DNA of 8,123 nucleotides from Spirochaetaceae bacterium (GTDB lineage Bacteria > Spirochaetota > Spirochaetia > Treponematales > Treponemataceae): positions 1 through 8,123 of the forward strand of contig JAITWB010000175.1 in NCBI GenBank assembly GCA_031285525.1, read 5' to 3'. Shown piece by piece: positions 1-6,496 of this stretch (positions are counted from its first letter, which is position 1; the number at the start of each line of letters is the position of its first letter). A program made the position numbers and the translations under genes. Below the pieces are notes generated by a model. That model was not told the DNA's origin and made no database searches. It was given only the letters and a program-made list of their open reading frames with translations.

Positions 1-676
1 ACAAATCATCCCGATGCTTTAGCATATGATAAGAACCAGCAAAAACCTCTGAAAAAACCTGCTTTATATCATCCATAACAAACGGAGTATCTATATATAT
101 CGCTTCATGAAGCAATCCCACATCATCTTTAAAGTTGATACATTCATTCCCTTGCATACTCACATCTATGTTCTTCCCCTTAATTTCGAGAGACACCCCC
201 CCCAAAGCATAAGGGTTATTAATGTGATTCACCTGCCCAGAAAACTCCTGTCTAAAGAAATCGGTAATGATCATTCCATGTATTTCATGATTATCAATAG
301 CTATTGAACGATTTAAATTCTCCAAAAGAGCGCCAACCATGGCATTATCCGGCGGTTGATTCATCAAAGAATAGGCTTGTATGACATCGCCAACAACTTC
401 CTGTACAGCACGGTTTAACAAAATATCTTCAATTGTACTTTTTCTAAGAAAACCATTTTGAAATCGAGGCAGCCCATTCCGAAATATACGCTTTATCTCG
501 GCAATCCGTGCGTTATGTATCTTGCTGTCAGCATTATAAAACGCATTAAACATACAATAAAGAACTTTACCAAAGGTGCTCTTACCGCTATTATTCTCTC
601 CTGCAATAATAGTAATACCCTTAAGCTCTATTCTTGAGTCTAATACTTTCCCAATACCTTTTATTTCAAGAAACAC
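1..676 (-). CDS. RecF/SMC-like AAA ATPase, N-terminal part (3' end outside window)
   Basis: The minus strand reads openly for 225 codons from a GTG at 676 to the window edge. The product begins MFLEIKGIGK and has a Walker A motif GENNSGKST at about residues 26-34, preceded by a hydrophobic strand (GITIIA). This N-terminal layout is typical of RecF/SMC/AAA_15-type ATPases, in which a long insertion separates Walker A from the signature and Walker B motifs; those would lie beyond the edge. I chose GTG because AGAGGGAG (684-691) sits 7 bases upstream. A TTG further upstream, just after an in-frame TGA, lacks such a site. Sampled 60-base lines are 37-42% GC, against about 65% in a sampled enolase line, suggesting an accessory or acquired gene. 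Such ATPases serve in DNA repair, in anti-phage systems or as orphans. The role here cannot be fixed, because the C-terminal half and the next gene are missing. Confidence 0.8.
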   Translation of the reverse strand, partial: MFLEIKGIGKVLDSRIELKGITIIAGENNSGKSTFGKVLYCMFNAFYNADSKIHNARIAEIKRIFRNGLPRFQNGFLRKSTIEDILLNRAVQEVVGDVIQAYSLMNQPPDNAMVGALLENLNRSIAIDNHEIHGMIITDFFRQEFSGQVNHINNPYALGGVSLEIKGKNIDVSMQGNECINFKDDVGLLHEAIYIDTPFVMDDIKQVFSEVFAGSYHMLKHRDDL

Positions 677-683
677 CCAAATA

Positions 684-691
684 CTCCCTCT
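684..691 (-). promoter_or_regulatory. Ribosome binding site of the truncated ATPase
   Basis: The minus strand reads AGAGGGAG here, 7 bases before the GTG at 676. It is the main reason for choosing that GTG over the upstream TTG. Confidence 0.6.
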
Positions 692-740
692 GATAACAGC
701 CTTCAATCATACATATACGGAATCGGCAAATCGTCAACTA

Positions 741-1193
741 TCAAACCGCTGAATCCACCTTCTTTCCAATAAAGCCGCCCAAAAGCCCTCTCATCCCCCA
801 TACCACAGCCCCGCTCCCTGCAAACGCCCCTATGGTATCCGCAATCCAGTCCCACACATTGCAGTCCCGTCCGGGTACAAAATACTGATGTATCTCATCA
901 GCGGCGCCGTAACCGCAGGCTATCAAAGCGGCAATCAGCGCAGTTACAAAAGGCCGCTCCCGCAGCCGTTTCGGCGAAAACCAGAGCGCTGCACAGCCCG
1001 CAAGAACCGCAAAAGCGATCATATGCTGCACCTTATCAAACCCGAACACCCCCTTAACCTGAGGGAGCGTACTTTGGGAGGAAAGCAGCCATATCGCAGC
1101 CGCAATCAATATCGTAGACAGCTTCAACAGCAGCCGTAAAACCGTCTGCTTATCTACGATCAAAACAGCTCTTCTTCCATGCAGGGATAACAT
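741..1193 (-). CDS. VanZ-like family membrane protein
   Basis: This 150-residue membrane protein has the two VanZ-family signature blocks: FDKVQHMIAFAVLA (about 52-65) and DEIHQYFVPGRD followed by WDWIADTIGAFAGS (about 99-127). Four hydrophobic segments are visible, at about 20-38, 54-72, 83-98 and 115-135. The family is named after VanZ of the vancomycin-resistance cluster, but most members are chromosomal proteins of unknown role, so no resistance function is implied. The ATG at 1193 overlaps the upstream ATPase by 44 bases and has AGGGA about 9 bases before it. A TTG at 1163, preceded by GGAAGAAGAG and overlapping by only 14 bases, is a fair alternative and would still keep all membrane segments. 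The overlap suggests co-transcription with the ATPase. The stop TGA is followed directly by TAG. Confidence 0.87.
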   Translation of the reverse strand: MLSLHGRRAVLIVDKQTVLRLLLKLSTILIAAAIWLLSSQSTLPQVKGVFGFDKVQHMIAFAVLAGCAALWFSPKRLRERPFVTALIAALIACGYGAADEIHQYFVPGRDCNVWDWIADTIGAFAGSGAVVWGMRGLLGGFIGKKVDSAV

Positions 1194-2376
1194 CTATTCG
1201 TTTCCCTGCTATTTGTATGGTATCTTCGGTATTAAACGTAATGATAGTCCCTTTTTCCTGATTAAAAAAATCCATTGCCTTAATCAGCCCGTTTATCTCC
1301 CGCTCCTGATTATCAGGGCTCAACTCCCAACAAACTTGAACACACGATGGATTACTGTAGGGGGACACCACAAAATCGCATTCCCCGCCGCTCTTATCGG
1401 AAAAATAATACAAATCCCCTTCTTTTCCCATACTCTGGCGCAAACTGTTAAATACAAAACTCTCAAGCAACGCGCCCAGATTAGAGCTAAAAGAAAGGGA
1501 ACTCGACGCAATGATACCGGGATCAGCGATATATACTTTTTTCGGCGCCAAAGACTGAGCCTTAACCGACCACGCAAAACAAGGCAATATATGAATAAGA
1601 TATGCCGCCTCAAAAAAAGAAATATACTCCAGAATCGTAGTAGACGACTTAACACCCGCAGTCTGGGTCAACTTACTGGGCGAAAAAAGCTGCGCCGGAT
1701 TTGAAACCAGATACACAAATAACCGCCGCAGAGAGGTTACATCCCGAATCCCATAGCGAACCGCAATATCACGGTACAAAATATCCGATTGAAGCTGCGA
1801 CAGAATAGAAAGATTACCCGTTTTCAAATACTCGGGAAATCCGCCCCTGGTAAGGTAATCGTTAAGGGATTCCGCACCAGGAACCTGCCCCGTAAAGCTA
1901 CAAAATTCCCCATAAGAAAAGGGAAACAACTCCACAGACAAATGCCGTCCCGTCAAACGGCTGCCAAGTTCCCGGCTTAAAAGCGAAGCGTTTGAACCGG
2001 TAACAACCACCTGAAACCCTTCGTCCAGTTTCTGCCGAATATACAGTTCCCACTGATCCGCCGACTGTATTTCATCAAAAAAAAGCAGCCTTGCGCCGGA
2101 ACTCTCAATCACCCTATCCAAAAGCCCAAAATCTGCATAAGTAAAGGATGCAAGACGAATATCATCAAAATTCAAGTAAAAATAAGACCGTTCCAGCTTC
2201 CGAACAAACTGACGAAGCAGAGTACTTTTCCCGCAACGCCTGATTCCGCTTACCACTAATGCATGACCTTGTATATCCGGCAATTCCGGGAGAATCCGGC
2301 GGGCAATACCATCAACCTGCTCTTCCAAGGCAGCTTTCTGAGTTGCTTCAATTTCTTCTAAGTCTGATAGCTTCAT
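1150..2376 (-). CDS. AAA_14 / DUF4143 ATP-binding protein
   Basis: This 408-residue protein has the usual length and order of the AAA_14-DUF4143 family. Visible parts are Walker A GIRRCGKST (44-52), Walker B LLFFDEIQ (97-104), a sensor-like VVTGSNASLLSRELG (124-138), FPFSYGEF (151-158), GGFPEYL (178-184), the ADPGI strand (284-288), LGALLESFVFNSL (300-312) and a C-terminal YYFSDKSGGECDFVV (323-337). The C-terminal part resembles a PD-(D/E)XK nuclease fold, but the strand that normally ends in a catalytic lysine reads VQVCWEL, so cleavage activity is doubtful. The family is widespread and often multicopy in bacteria and archaea; its biological role is largely unknown. The start ATG has no Shine-Dalgarno-like sequence, and a TATACT box lies 6 bases upstream. 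The VanZ-like gene overlaps its 3' end. Confidence 0.93.
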   Translation of the reverse strand: MKLSDLEEIEATQKAALEEQVDGIARRILPELPDIQGHALVVSGIRRCGKSTLLRQFVRKLERSYFYLNFDDIRLASFTYADFGLLDRVIESSGARLLFFDEIQSADQWELYIRQKLDEGFQVVVTGSNASLLSRELGSRLTGRHLSVELFPFSYGEFCSFTGQVPGAESLNDYLTRGGFPEYLKTGNLSILSQLQSDILYRDIAVRYGIRDVTSLRRLFVYLVSNPAQLFSPSKLTQTAGVKSSTTILEYISFFEAAYLIHILPCFAWSVKAQSLAPKKVYIADPGIIASSSLSFSSNLGALLESFVFNSLRQSMGKEGDLYYFSDKSGGECDFVVSPYSNPSCVQVCWELSPDNQEREINGLIKAMDFFNQEKGTIITFNTEDTIQIAGKRIDVIPAWKKSCFDRR

Positions 2377-2382
2377 AACAAC

Positions 2383-2411
2383 AGTATATAAGATCTTGTT
2401 TATATAATCCA
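2383..2411 (-). promoter_or_regulatory. Possible promoter of the DUF4143 ATPase, -10 next to the ATG
   Basis: On the minus strand TATACT lies at 2383-2388, 6 bases before the ATG at 2376. The best -35 at 17 bases spacing is TGGATT (2406-2411), which is weak and lies inside the first direct repeat. If used, transcription would begin at or next to the start codon. The poor -35 would fit a promoter needing an activator bound at the repeats; that is inference. Confidence 0.35.
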
Positions 2412-2467
2412 GTACTAATGATATACATATACCATTACCATTGGGCTATATAATCCACTACTACTGA
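2401..2467. repeat. Pair of direct repeats upstream of the DUF4143 ATPase
   Basis: TATATAATCCASTACTA occurs at 2401-2417 and 2447-2463 with one difference (G or C at base 12). Similarity runs on for four more bases, giving 19 of 21 identical. The copies start 46 bases apart. The first copy covers the position of the -35 box of the adjacent ATPase promoter and abuts an 18-base palindrome. They look like paired binding sites for a regulator, or a duplicated scrap of AT-rich DNA. Confidence 0.6.
2418..2435. promoter_or_regulatory. Operator-like inverted repeat between the direct repeats
   Basis: The 18 bases fit ATGNTATANNTATANCAT, so each half-site (ATG and TATA) is mirrored exactly around the centre at 2426/2427, with mismatches only at the N positions. 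It begins right after the first direct repeat and lies about 40-60 bases upstream of the ATPase start. The symmetry suits a dimeric DNA-binding protein. AT-rich sequence makes chance symmetry more likely, so this is a moderate call. Confidence 0.35.
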
Positions 2468-2514
2468 ATTATTCCCTCTTATTTTTCTATACAGCAATTT
2501 CTGCACAAAAATCC

Positions 2515-2542
2515 ATTTCCCCTTTGGAGGGGGGAAATTTTT
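2515..2542. terminator. Hairpin with T-runs, possible (bidirectional) terminator
   Basis: ATTTCCCC (2515-2522) pairs perfectly with GGGGAAAT (2531-2538) around an 8-base loop. On the plus strand TTTT follows at once. On the minus strand a five-T run follows after three bases. The only gene reading into it is the WecA-like gene on the minus strand, whose stop is about 240 bases away, so it may end that transcript before the ATPase. The distance and the interrupted minus-strand T-run lower confidence. Confidence 0.4.
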
Positions 2543-2558
2543 CCATAAAAGTATGGAA
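2541..2558. repeat. Second hairpin, adjacent to the terminator-like stem
   Basis: TTCCATA (2541-2547) and TATGGAA (2552-2558) form a perfect 7-pair stem around the 4-base loop AAAG. It begins 2 bases after the stem of the 2515-2538 hairpin. It has no following T-run, so it is not itself a terminator. On the minus strand it comes first and could affect folding of the next hairpin or protect an RNA 3' end. Confidence 0.45.
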
Positions 2559-2776
2559 GAGACAATAACATCCGCATTCCCAACACCGGGTCGCCGAAAC
2601 ATACTCCGGAAGAAAACAGAATCTATAGAAAAAACCTCTATCACGACAAAAGGTTACTATGACACAAATCCTAAAGGCACAAGCCCCGTCAAGACAGTAT
2701 ACTCATCAACAACCTTTTGTAAAGATATTAAAAGGGATTTCTTGCATTATTTAGTTATAAAAATATCAAAAAAACC

Positions 2777-3829
2777 TCACTTCACCTCAGAGACAACCTT
2801 ATTATTCTGCACCCGCCGCCTGTTCATAAAATGAAGCGCCGTAAAAAAAATCGTCACCACAAGAACTGCACCCATAAGCAGAATGAACCCGTACAAAACA
2901 GACATACCGGAGGCGGCAAACACTACCCCGCACAAAAACAACTGCAATGTATACAGTATAGCCAGTATTTTCGGCACACTACAGTTCAAATTAAGCAATT
3001 TATGGTGCAGATGAGCCCTGTCGGGAGAAAAAAAGGAACGCCCCTCCCGGAGACGCCGCCACATAGCGGCAACCGTATCAAAAAGAGGGATTGCACATAT
3101 GACAACCATCATCAAAGCTTTATTGGGTTGAAGCCCCGAATCCTCTGAAAGGAGAGGCAATATAGCTATCATATAACCAAGGAATTGACTGCCTCCGTCA
3201 CCCATAAAAATCTTCGCCTGAGGTTTATTATACAATAAAAAACCTGCCACAGAGGCGGCCAAGACAAAACAGACTGCCGCAAGAACGTTATCCTCGGTTC
3301 TAAACAGAAACACAAGCCCAAAGGTGAGAATACCGAAAAACGAAAGTCCTCCGCACAATCCATCGATACCATCGATAAGATTAAATGCATTAATAACACC
3401 GATAAGCCAGGCAAAAGTCAGCGCATACCCAACCCACCCAAGTTGAATGGGTCCAATACTGATAAACCGAAAGCCTCCGGCTAACACAATCAGAGAAACG
3501 ATGACCTGAACCAGCAGCTTGATCCGCCCTGAAAGATTCTTAAAATCATCTACAACGCCGAAAACGAGAATAATCAACCCTCCGGCAATAAGAGGAAGAA
3601 ACCTTTTCCCCCAGCCAGGGTACGTAAAAAACAACAAAACACAGACAACTATAACAAATGCGCTGACAAAACCAACGCCTCCGAGTCTTGGAATGAGTCC
3701 TGTATGTACTTTTCTTTCATCAAACGAATCATACCAGTTAAAACGTCTGCATACCCACAATATAACAGGAACAAAAACAGCTGATAAAACAAATGCCGAG
3801 ACAACATAGAGAATCAGCGTTACATTCAT
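2777..3829 (-). CDS. WecA-like undecaprenyl-phosphate glycosyl-1-phosphate transferase
   Basis: This 350-residue polytopic membrane protein belongs to the MraY/WecA (PNPT) family, which moves a sugar-1-phosphate from a UDP-sugar to undecaprenyl phosphate at the inner face of the membrane. Motifs in order are KVHTGLIPRLGG (40-51), GVVDDFKN (91-98, with the Asp pair D94/D95), NAFNLIDGIDGL (147-158), IFMGDGGSQFLGY (197-209) and the HLHHKL box (273-278). The HLHH box and the overall pattern fit the WecA/TagO/WbpL branch better than MraY. Length is normal and all motif residues are intact. The sugar (GlcNAc or another) cannot be read from sequence. It probably starts a surface or wall-linked glycan; no other glycan genes are in the window. 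The start has AAGGGA 8 bases upstream, separated from the ATG by eight T. The neighbouring plus-strand gene is divergent. Confidence 0.93.
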   Translation of the reverse strand: MNVTLILYVVSAFVLSAVFVPVILWVCRRFNWYDSFDERKVHTGLIPRLGGVGFVSAFVIVVCVLLFFTYPGWGKRFLPLIAGGLIILVFGVVDDFKNLSGRIKLLVQVIVSLIVLAGGFRFISIGPIQLGWVGYALTFAWLIGVINAFNLIDGIDGLCGGLSFFGILTFGLVFLFRTEDNVLAAVCFVLAASVAGFLLYNKPQAKIFMGDGGSQFLGYMIAILPLLSEDSGLQPNKALMMVVICAIPLFDTVAAMWRRLREGRSFFSPDRAHLHHKLLNLNCSVPKILAILYTLQLFLCGVVFAASGMSVLYGFILLMGAVLVVTIFFTALHFMNRRRVQNNKVVSEVK

Positions 3830-3885
3830 AAAAAAAATCCCTTAAAAGACAAAATAGTACATATAACTCATCCACCAGCCCTCTC

Positions 3886-3894
3886 ATTGTATCA
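3886..3894 (-). promoter_or_regulatory. Possible extended -10 element for the WecA-like gene
   Basis: The minus strand reads TGATACAAT, which is an extended -10 (TGN plus TACAAT, 5 of 6 to consensus), about 57 bases upstream of the ATG. No good -35 is present; TGGTTT at 17 bases spacing matches poorly. Transcription from here would give a leader of about 50 bases. Confidence 0.25.
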
Positions 3895-3967
3895 CAGTGT
3901 AGAATAAAAAACCAGTAATAATAACACCTATTGCGTCATTCAGCACAGGAAGGCTAGTATATCCATT

Positions 3968-4477
3968 ATGAATAGTAACGCACTCTTTTCTGCCGCCAAG
4001 GCGGGAATACCAAGCATTCTCGGCATCCTCTGCATAGCCGCCGTAATCTACTGGATAGGGGCAAAAAAACCGCTTCTCAACAAGCTGGGCAGCTGCCTGC
4101 TTCCCTTTCCGCGAAAAAAATCCATCCCCTTCATCGCCGCCCTCGCCTGTATTCCGCTCCTGTTTGCACTGCTCTTCTTCAGGGACTTCGGAGGACTCCT
4201 GAACATCGTACTGGGCTTGAGCGGGGGTCTCTGTGTACACATGGCAATGCAGGACATCATCTACCGCTCCATCAGCGGGGTATACGAAAAAGGCATCTGC
4301 GCCGACGGAAAACTCCTCTGGTACAGCGATATTGAAGCCATCATCCCCCTGCCGGACACAAATACCGAAGGAAGCTCCCTCCTTCAGCTCACAGTAAAAA
4401 ACGGCATCGTCAGTATGCGCCTCGAATCTCCCGAAGAGCGGGAAAAGACGATACAAATCATGAAATCCTTCATTTGA
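3968..4477 (+). CDS. Small membrane protein with cytosolic C-terminal domain, unknown function
   Basis: I do not recognise this 169-residue protein with certainty. It has three likely membrane segments (about 14-31, 53-71, 75-93), with basic linkers such as AKKPLLNK and PRKK between the first two. A soluble tail from about residue 100 begins SGVYEKGICADGKLLWYSDIEAI. A Gly-x-Tyr-x-x-Gly-Ile stretch followed by a Trp-Ser-Asp-Ile-like strand resembles the PH-like tails of small membrane proteins such as DUF5673 or YcxB-type families; this is a loose resemblance. The plus frame is preferred over the long opposing minus frame because of its ordered membrane pattern and its position 43 bases before eno on the same strand. 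AGGAAGG (3947-3953) is 14 bases from the ATG, too far for a normal site, and a TAGTAT box lies 7 bases from the ATG. Confidence 0.72.
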   Translation: MNSNALFSAAKAGIPSILGILCIAAVIYWIGAKKPLLNKLGSCLLPFPRKKSIPFIAALACIPLLFALLFFRDFGGLLNIVLGLSGGLCVHMAMQDIIYRSISGVYEKGICADGKLLWYSDIEAIIPLPDTNTEGSSLLQLTVKNGIVSMRLESPEEREKTIQIMKSFI

Positions 4478-4502
4478 CAGGAGAAATTGAGTCCCCTATA
4501 GT
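4474..4502 (+). promoter_or_regulatory. Sigma-70-type promoter of eno
   Basis: TTGACA (4474-4479), a 17-base spacer and TATAGT (4497-4502) form a near-consensus promoter. The -35 box overlaps the TGA stop of the upstream membrane-protein gene. The expected start at about 4509 leaves a leader of only about 12 bases, which still contains GGAGG (4510-4514) 6 bases before the ATG. This suggests strong independent transcription of enolase. Confidence 0.82.
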
Positions 4503-4520
4503 TAAAAATGGAGGATTATA

Positions 4521-5831
4521 ATGAACACGATCATGTATGTTGACGCCATGGAGATACTGGATTCCCGGGGAAACCCCACGGTACGGGTCTGGGTTGAACT
4601 AAAAGACGGAACTGTTGCGGCAGCCTCCGTCCCCTCAGGTGCGAGTACCGGAATACATGAAGCCCTGGAGCTCAGAGACAAGGATCCTGCCCGGTACGGC
4701 GGCAAGGGAGTCACCAAAGCCGTCGCCAACATCCGTGAGATCATCGCCCCCGAAATCCGGGGAATGAACGCCGAAGACCAAATCGGCATCGATGCGAAGA
4801 TGATAACCCTCGACGGAACCCCGACTAAGTCAAACCTGGGAGCCAACGCCATACTCGGCGTATCCATGGCAGTATCCCGTGCCGCCGCCGCCCACGCAAA
4901 ACTCCCCCTCTACTTCTACCTCGGAGGAAGCGGCGCAAGACGGCTCCCGATCCCCATGTGCAACATCCTCAACGGAGGGGTACATTCTGACAACAGCATC
5001 GATTTTCAGGAATTCATGATAATCCCGATTGGGGCACACTCCTTTAGCGAAGGACTCCGATGGGTCACCGAAACATTCCACGCCCTCAAAACGGTGCTGA
5101 AAAACCGCCATCTGGAAACCAGCGTAGGCGACGAAGGCGGTTTCGCCCCCAACCTGGGCAGCAACGAAGATGCCGTCGCAGTAATCCTCGAAGCCATACA
5201 AAAAGCAGGCTACACCCCCGGCAAAGACATCTCTCTCAGTATCGATTCAGCGTCCAGCAGCTTTTTTGAAAACAGCGGTTACAACCTCAAATGGTCCGGA
5301 GGCGGCAAAAAAACCTCCGACGAGATGATCTCCCTCGTTCAAAACTGGGTACAAAAATACCCCATCTTCTCCTGGGAAGACCCCCTCGCCGAAGAAGACT
5401 GGGCAGGCTTCAAAAAGCTCACCGCCGCCGTAGGAGACAAAATCCTCACCGTAGGAGACGACCTCTTTGTCACCAATCCTGCTTTTATAAAGAAGGGAAT
5501 CACAGAAAAGAGCGCCAATGCGGTACTCATCAAACTCAACCAAATCGGCACAGTCACCGAAACCATGGAAGCCATCTCCCTCTGCCGGGAAGCAGGCTGG
5601 CACTACATCATATCCCACCGCTCCGGAGAGACAGCAGACACCTTTATCGCAGACCTCTCAGTCGCCATGGGCGGCGGGCTCATAAAAACAGGCTCCGTCA
5701 GCCGCAGCGAACGGACAGAAAAGTATAACCGCCTTTTGGAAATAGAACGCAGACTCGGAGCTTCAGCGGAATACAGGCAGCCCCTTAGTTCCGCTTTCCG
5801 AAGAGCCGAACCAGAGCAAGGAAGATATTGA
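4521..5831 (+). CDS. eno: Enolase (phosphopyruvate hydratase)
   Basis: Enolase interconverts 2-phosphoglycerate and phosphoenolpyruvate in glycolysis in the cytosol, using Mg2+. The 436-residue protein starts with the family hallmark [11 protein letters not shown] (11-21). It keeps the catalytic loop SGAST (39-43), the GGVH histidine (H155), E164 in QEFM, E205 in VGDEGGFAP, metal ligands D242, E286 and the D313/D314 pair, K338 in LIKLNQIG, H366 in SHRSGET and K389 in GLIKTGS. It should therefore be active. Differences from common forms, such as [10 protein letters not shown] and [10 protein letters not shown], are clade-level variation. The start is set by GGAGG 6 bases upstream. The C-terminal 15 residues overlap, on the opposite strand, the end of the BI-1-like gene, and the tail after QPLSSAF looks longer than usual. 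No terminator is visible after the stop. Confidence 0.98.
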   Translation: MNTIMYVDAMEILDSRGNPTVRVWVELKDGTVAAASVPSGASTGIHEALELRDKDPARYGGKGVTKAVANIREIIAPEIRGMNAEDQIGIDAKMITLDGTPTKSNLGANAILGVSMAVSRAAAAHAKLPLYFYLGGSGARRLPIPMCNILNGGVHSDNSIDFQEFMIIPIGAHSFSEGLRWVTETFHALKTVLKNRHLETSVGDEGGFAPNLGSNEDAVAVILEAIQKAGYTPGKDISLSIDSASSSFFENSGYNLKWSGGGKKTSDEMISLVQNWVQKYPIFSWEDPLAEEDWAGFKKLTAAVGDKILTVGDDLFVTNPAFIKKGITEKSANAVLIKLNQIGTVTETMEAISLCREAGWHYIISHRSGETADTFIADLSVAMGGGLIKTGSVSRSERTEKYNRLLEIERRLGASAEYRQPLSSAFRRAEPEQGRY

Positions 5832-6489
5832 TAAAATCAAGGTAGAGCTGGAGAGCCCCGTAGATGGACTGCCGGGTATGGATATCGGTTCCTTCTTCGG
5901 CAACAGCCATGTTTTTAAGCTTCTGGGCATCCCACGCAGAGAGTCCCGTAAAGATAACCACCGTTGCCATGCTGACCATCCAGGTATAGGCGCTGGAATT
6001 GATGAATATATTGATAACACTCGCCAGAATGAGTCCCACCAGAGCCATCATCAAATAACTGCCGACCCTGGTAAGGTCGTTTTTGGTTATCAAACCGTAG
6101 GCGCTCATACCGCCGAAGATAGCTGCGGAGAGAAAAAACGCCAGAGCGATAGAGGTGCGGGTAAAGGCAAAGAACACCACCGAGAGAGTCAATCCATTTA
6201 CCAGCGCATACAGAAAAAACACCGCCGTTGCCAGAGGGGCGCTCATCTTCCGTATACCTGCAGAGAGCCACATAACCAGAGCGAACTCGGTAATGATAAG
6301 CCCAAAGAACAGGAAACTGTTGGTGAGTATGAGCCGCATAAAGGTCATATTCGCAGAGGCGGCAAAAGCCGCTCCGCCGGTCACCACGAGAGCCGCTGCC
6401 ATCCAGCAGTATACGCCCACAATAAAACGCTGTTTCTCACCCGCTTTCAGCGCAGCAACATCAGGATTCTGAATCGAATAATCTTCCAT
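5785..6489 (-). CDS. Bax inhibitor-1 (BI-1)/YccA family membrane protein
   Basis: This 234-residue protein has about seven hydrophobic segments (roughly 22-44, 50-72, 84-107, 112-134, 141-163, 167-183, 208-228) and the family signatures [11 protein letters not shown] (182-192) and [19 protein letters not shown] (213-231). D187 and D218 match the di-aspartyl pair (D171/D195) of Bacillus subtilis YetJ, a pH-sensitive Ca2+ leak channel of this family, so ion leak or membrane homeostasis is plausible; the bacterial role is not well settled. Length is typical. The ATG has no Shine-Dalgarno-like sequence, and the -10 box of a strong promoter lies 7 bases away. The next Met (M30) is inside the first membrane segment, so the annotated start is likely right. 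The 3' end overlaps eno by 47 bases, tail to tail. Confidence 0.93.
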   Translation of the reverse strand: MEDYSIQNPDVAALKAGEKQRFIVGVYCWMAAALVVTGGAAFAASANMTFMRLILTNSFLFFGLIITEFALVMWLSAGIRKMSAPLATAVFFLYALVNGLTLSVVFFAFTRTSIALAFFLSAAIFGGMSAYGLITKNDLTRVGSYLMMALVGLILASVINIFINSSAYTWMVSMATVVIFTGLSAWDAQKLKNMAVAEEGTDIHTRQSIYGALQLYLDFINIFLALVRLFGKRN

Positions 6490-6496
6490 AAAGAGA

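Larger units (their letters stand above)
2377..2776. other. 400-base AT-rich intergenic region
   Basis: This gap lies between the end of the WecA-like gene and the start of the DUF4143 ATPase. It holds, from left to right, a -10-like box, the direct-repeat/palindrome module (2401-2467), a GC-containing hairpin with T-runs (2515-2542), and a second perfect hairpin (2541-2558). From about 2559 to 2776 I see no convincing gene. Short open frames on both strands (for example 2435-2644 minus and 2553-2834 plus) have no domain-like features, and a 31-codon frame at 2659-2754 plus is discussed as a finding only. The rest is probably the 3' untranslated region of the WecA-like gene or decayed sequence. 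Confidence 0.7.

Noticed and set aside
706..737. Promoter-like TTGACG and TATGAT before the truncated ATPase
   Set aside because: The spacing is 20 bases, too long for a normal sigma-70 promoter, and no better -10 lies at 16-18 bases.
741..1193. Vancomycin-resistance gene
   Set aside because: The protein is a general VanZ-like family member; none of the van cluster genes are nearby, so resistance should not be inferred.
1213..1704. 163-codon plus-strand frame opposite the DUF4143 ATPase
   Set aside because: It is a basic, low-order sequence antisense to a well-supported protein.
2435..2644. 69-codon minus-strand frame upstream of the DUF4143 ATPase
   Set aside because: It spans both hairpins and a repeat copy, and the product shows no domain or membrane pattern.
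2553..2834. 93-codon plus-strand frame in the intergenic gap
   Set aside because: It starts inside a hairpin, has no ribosome site, no recognisable features, and runs into the end of the convergent WecA-like gene.
3884..4456. 190-codon minus-strand frame opposite the small membrane protein
   Set aside because: Composition is odd (rich in Asp, Glu and Gly with no domain or membrane pattern) and it mirrors the plus-strand gene, which has ordered membrane segments and sits before eno.
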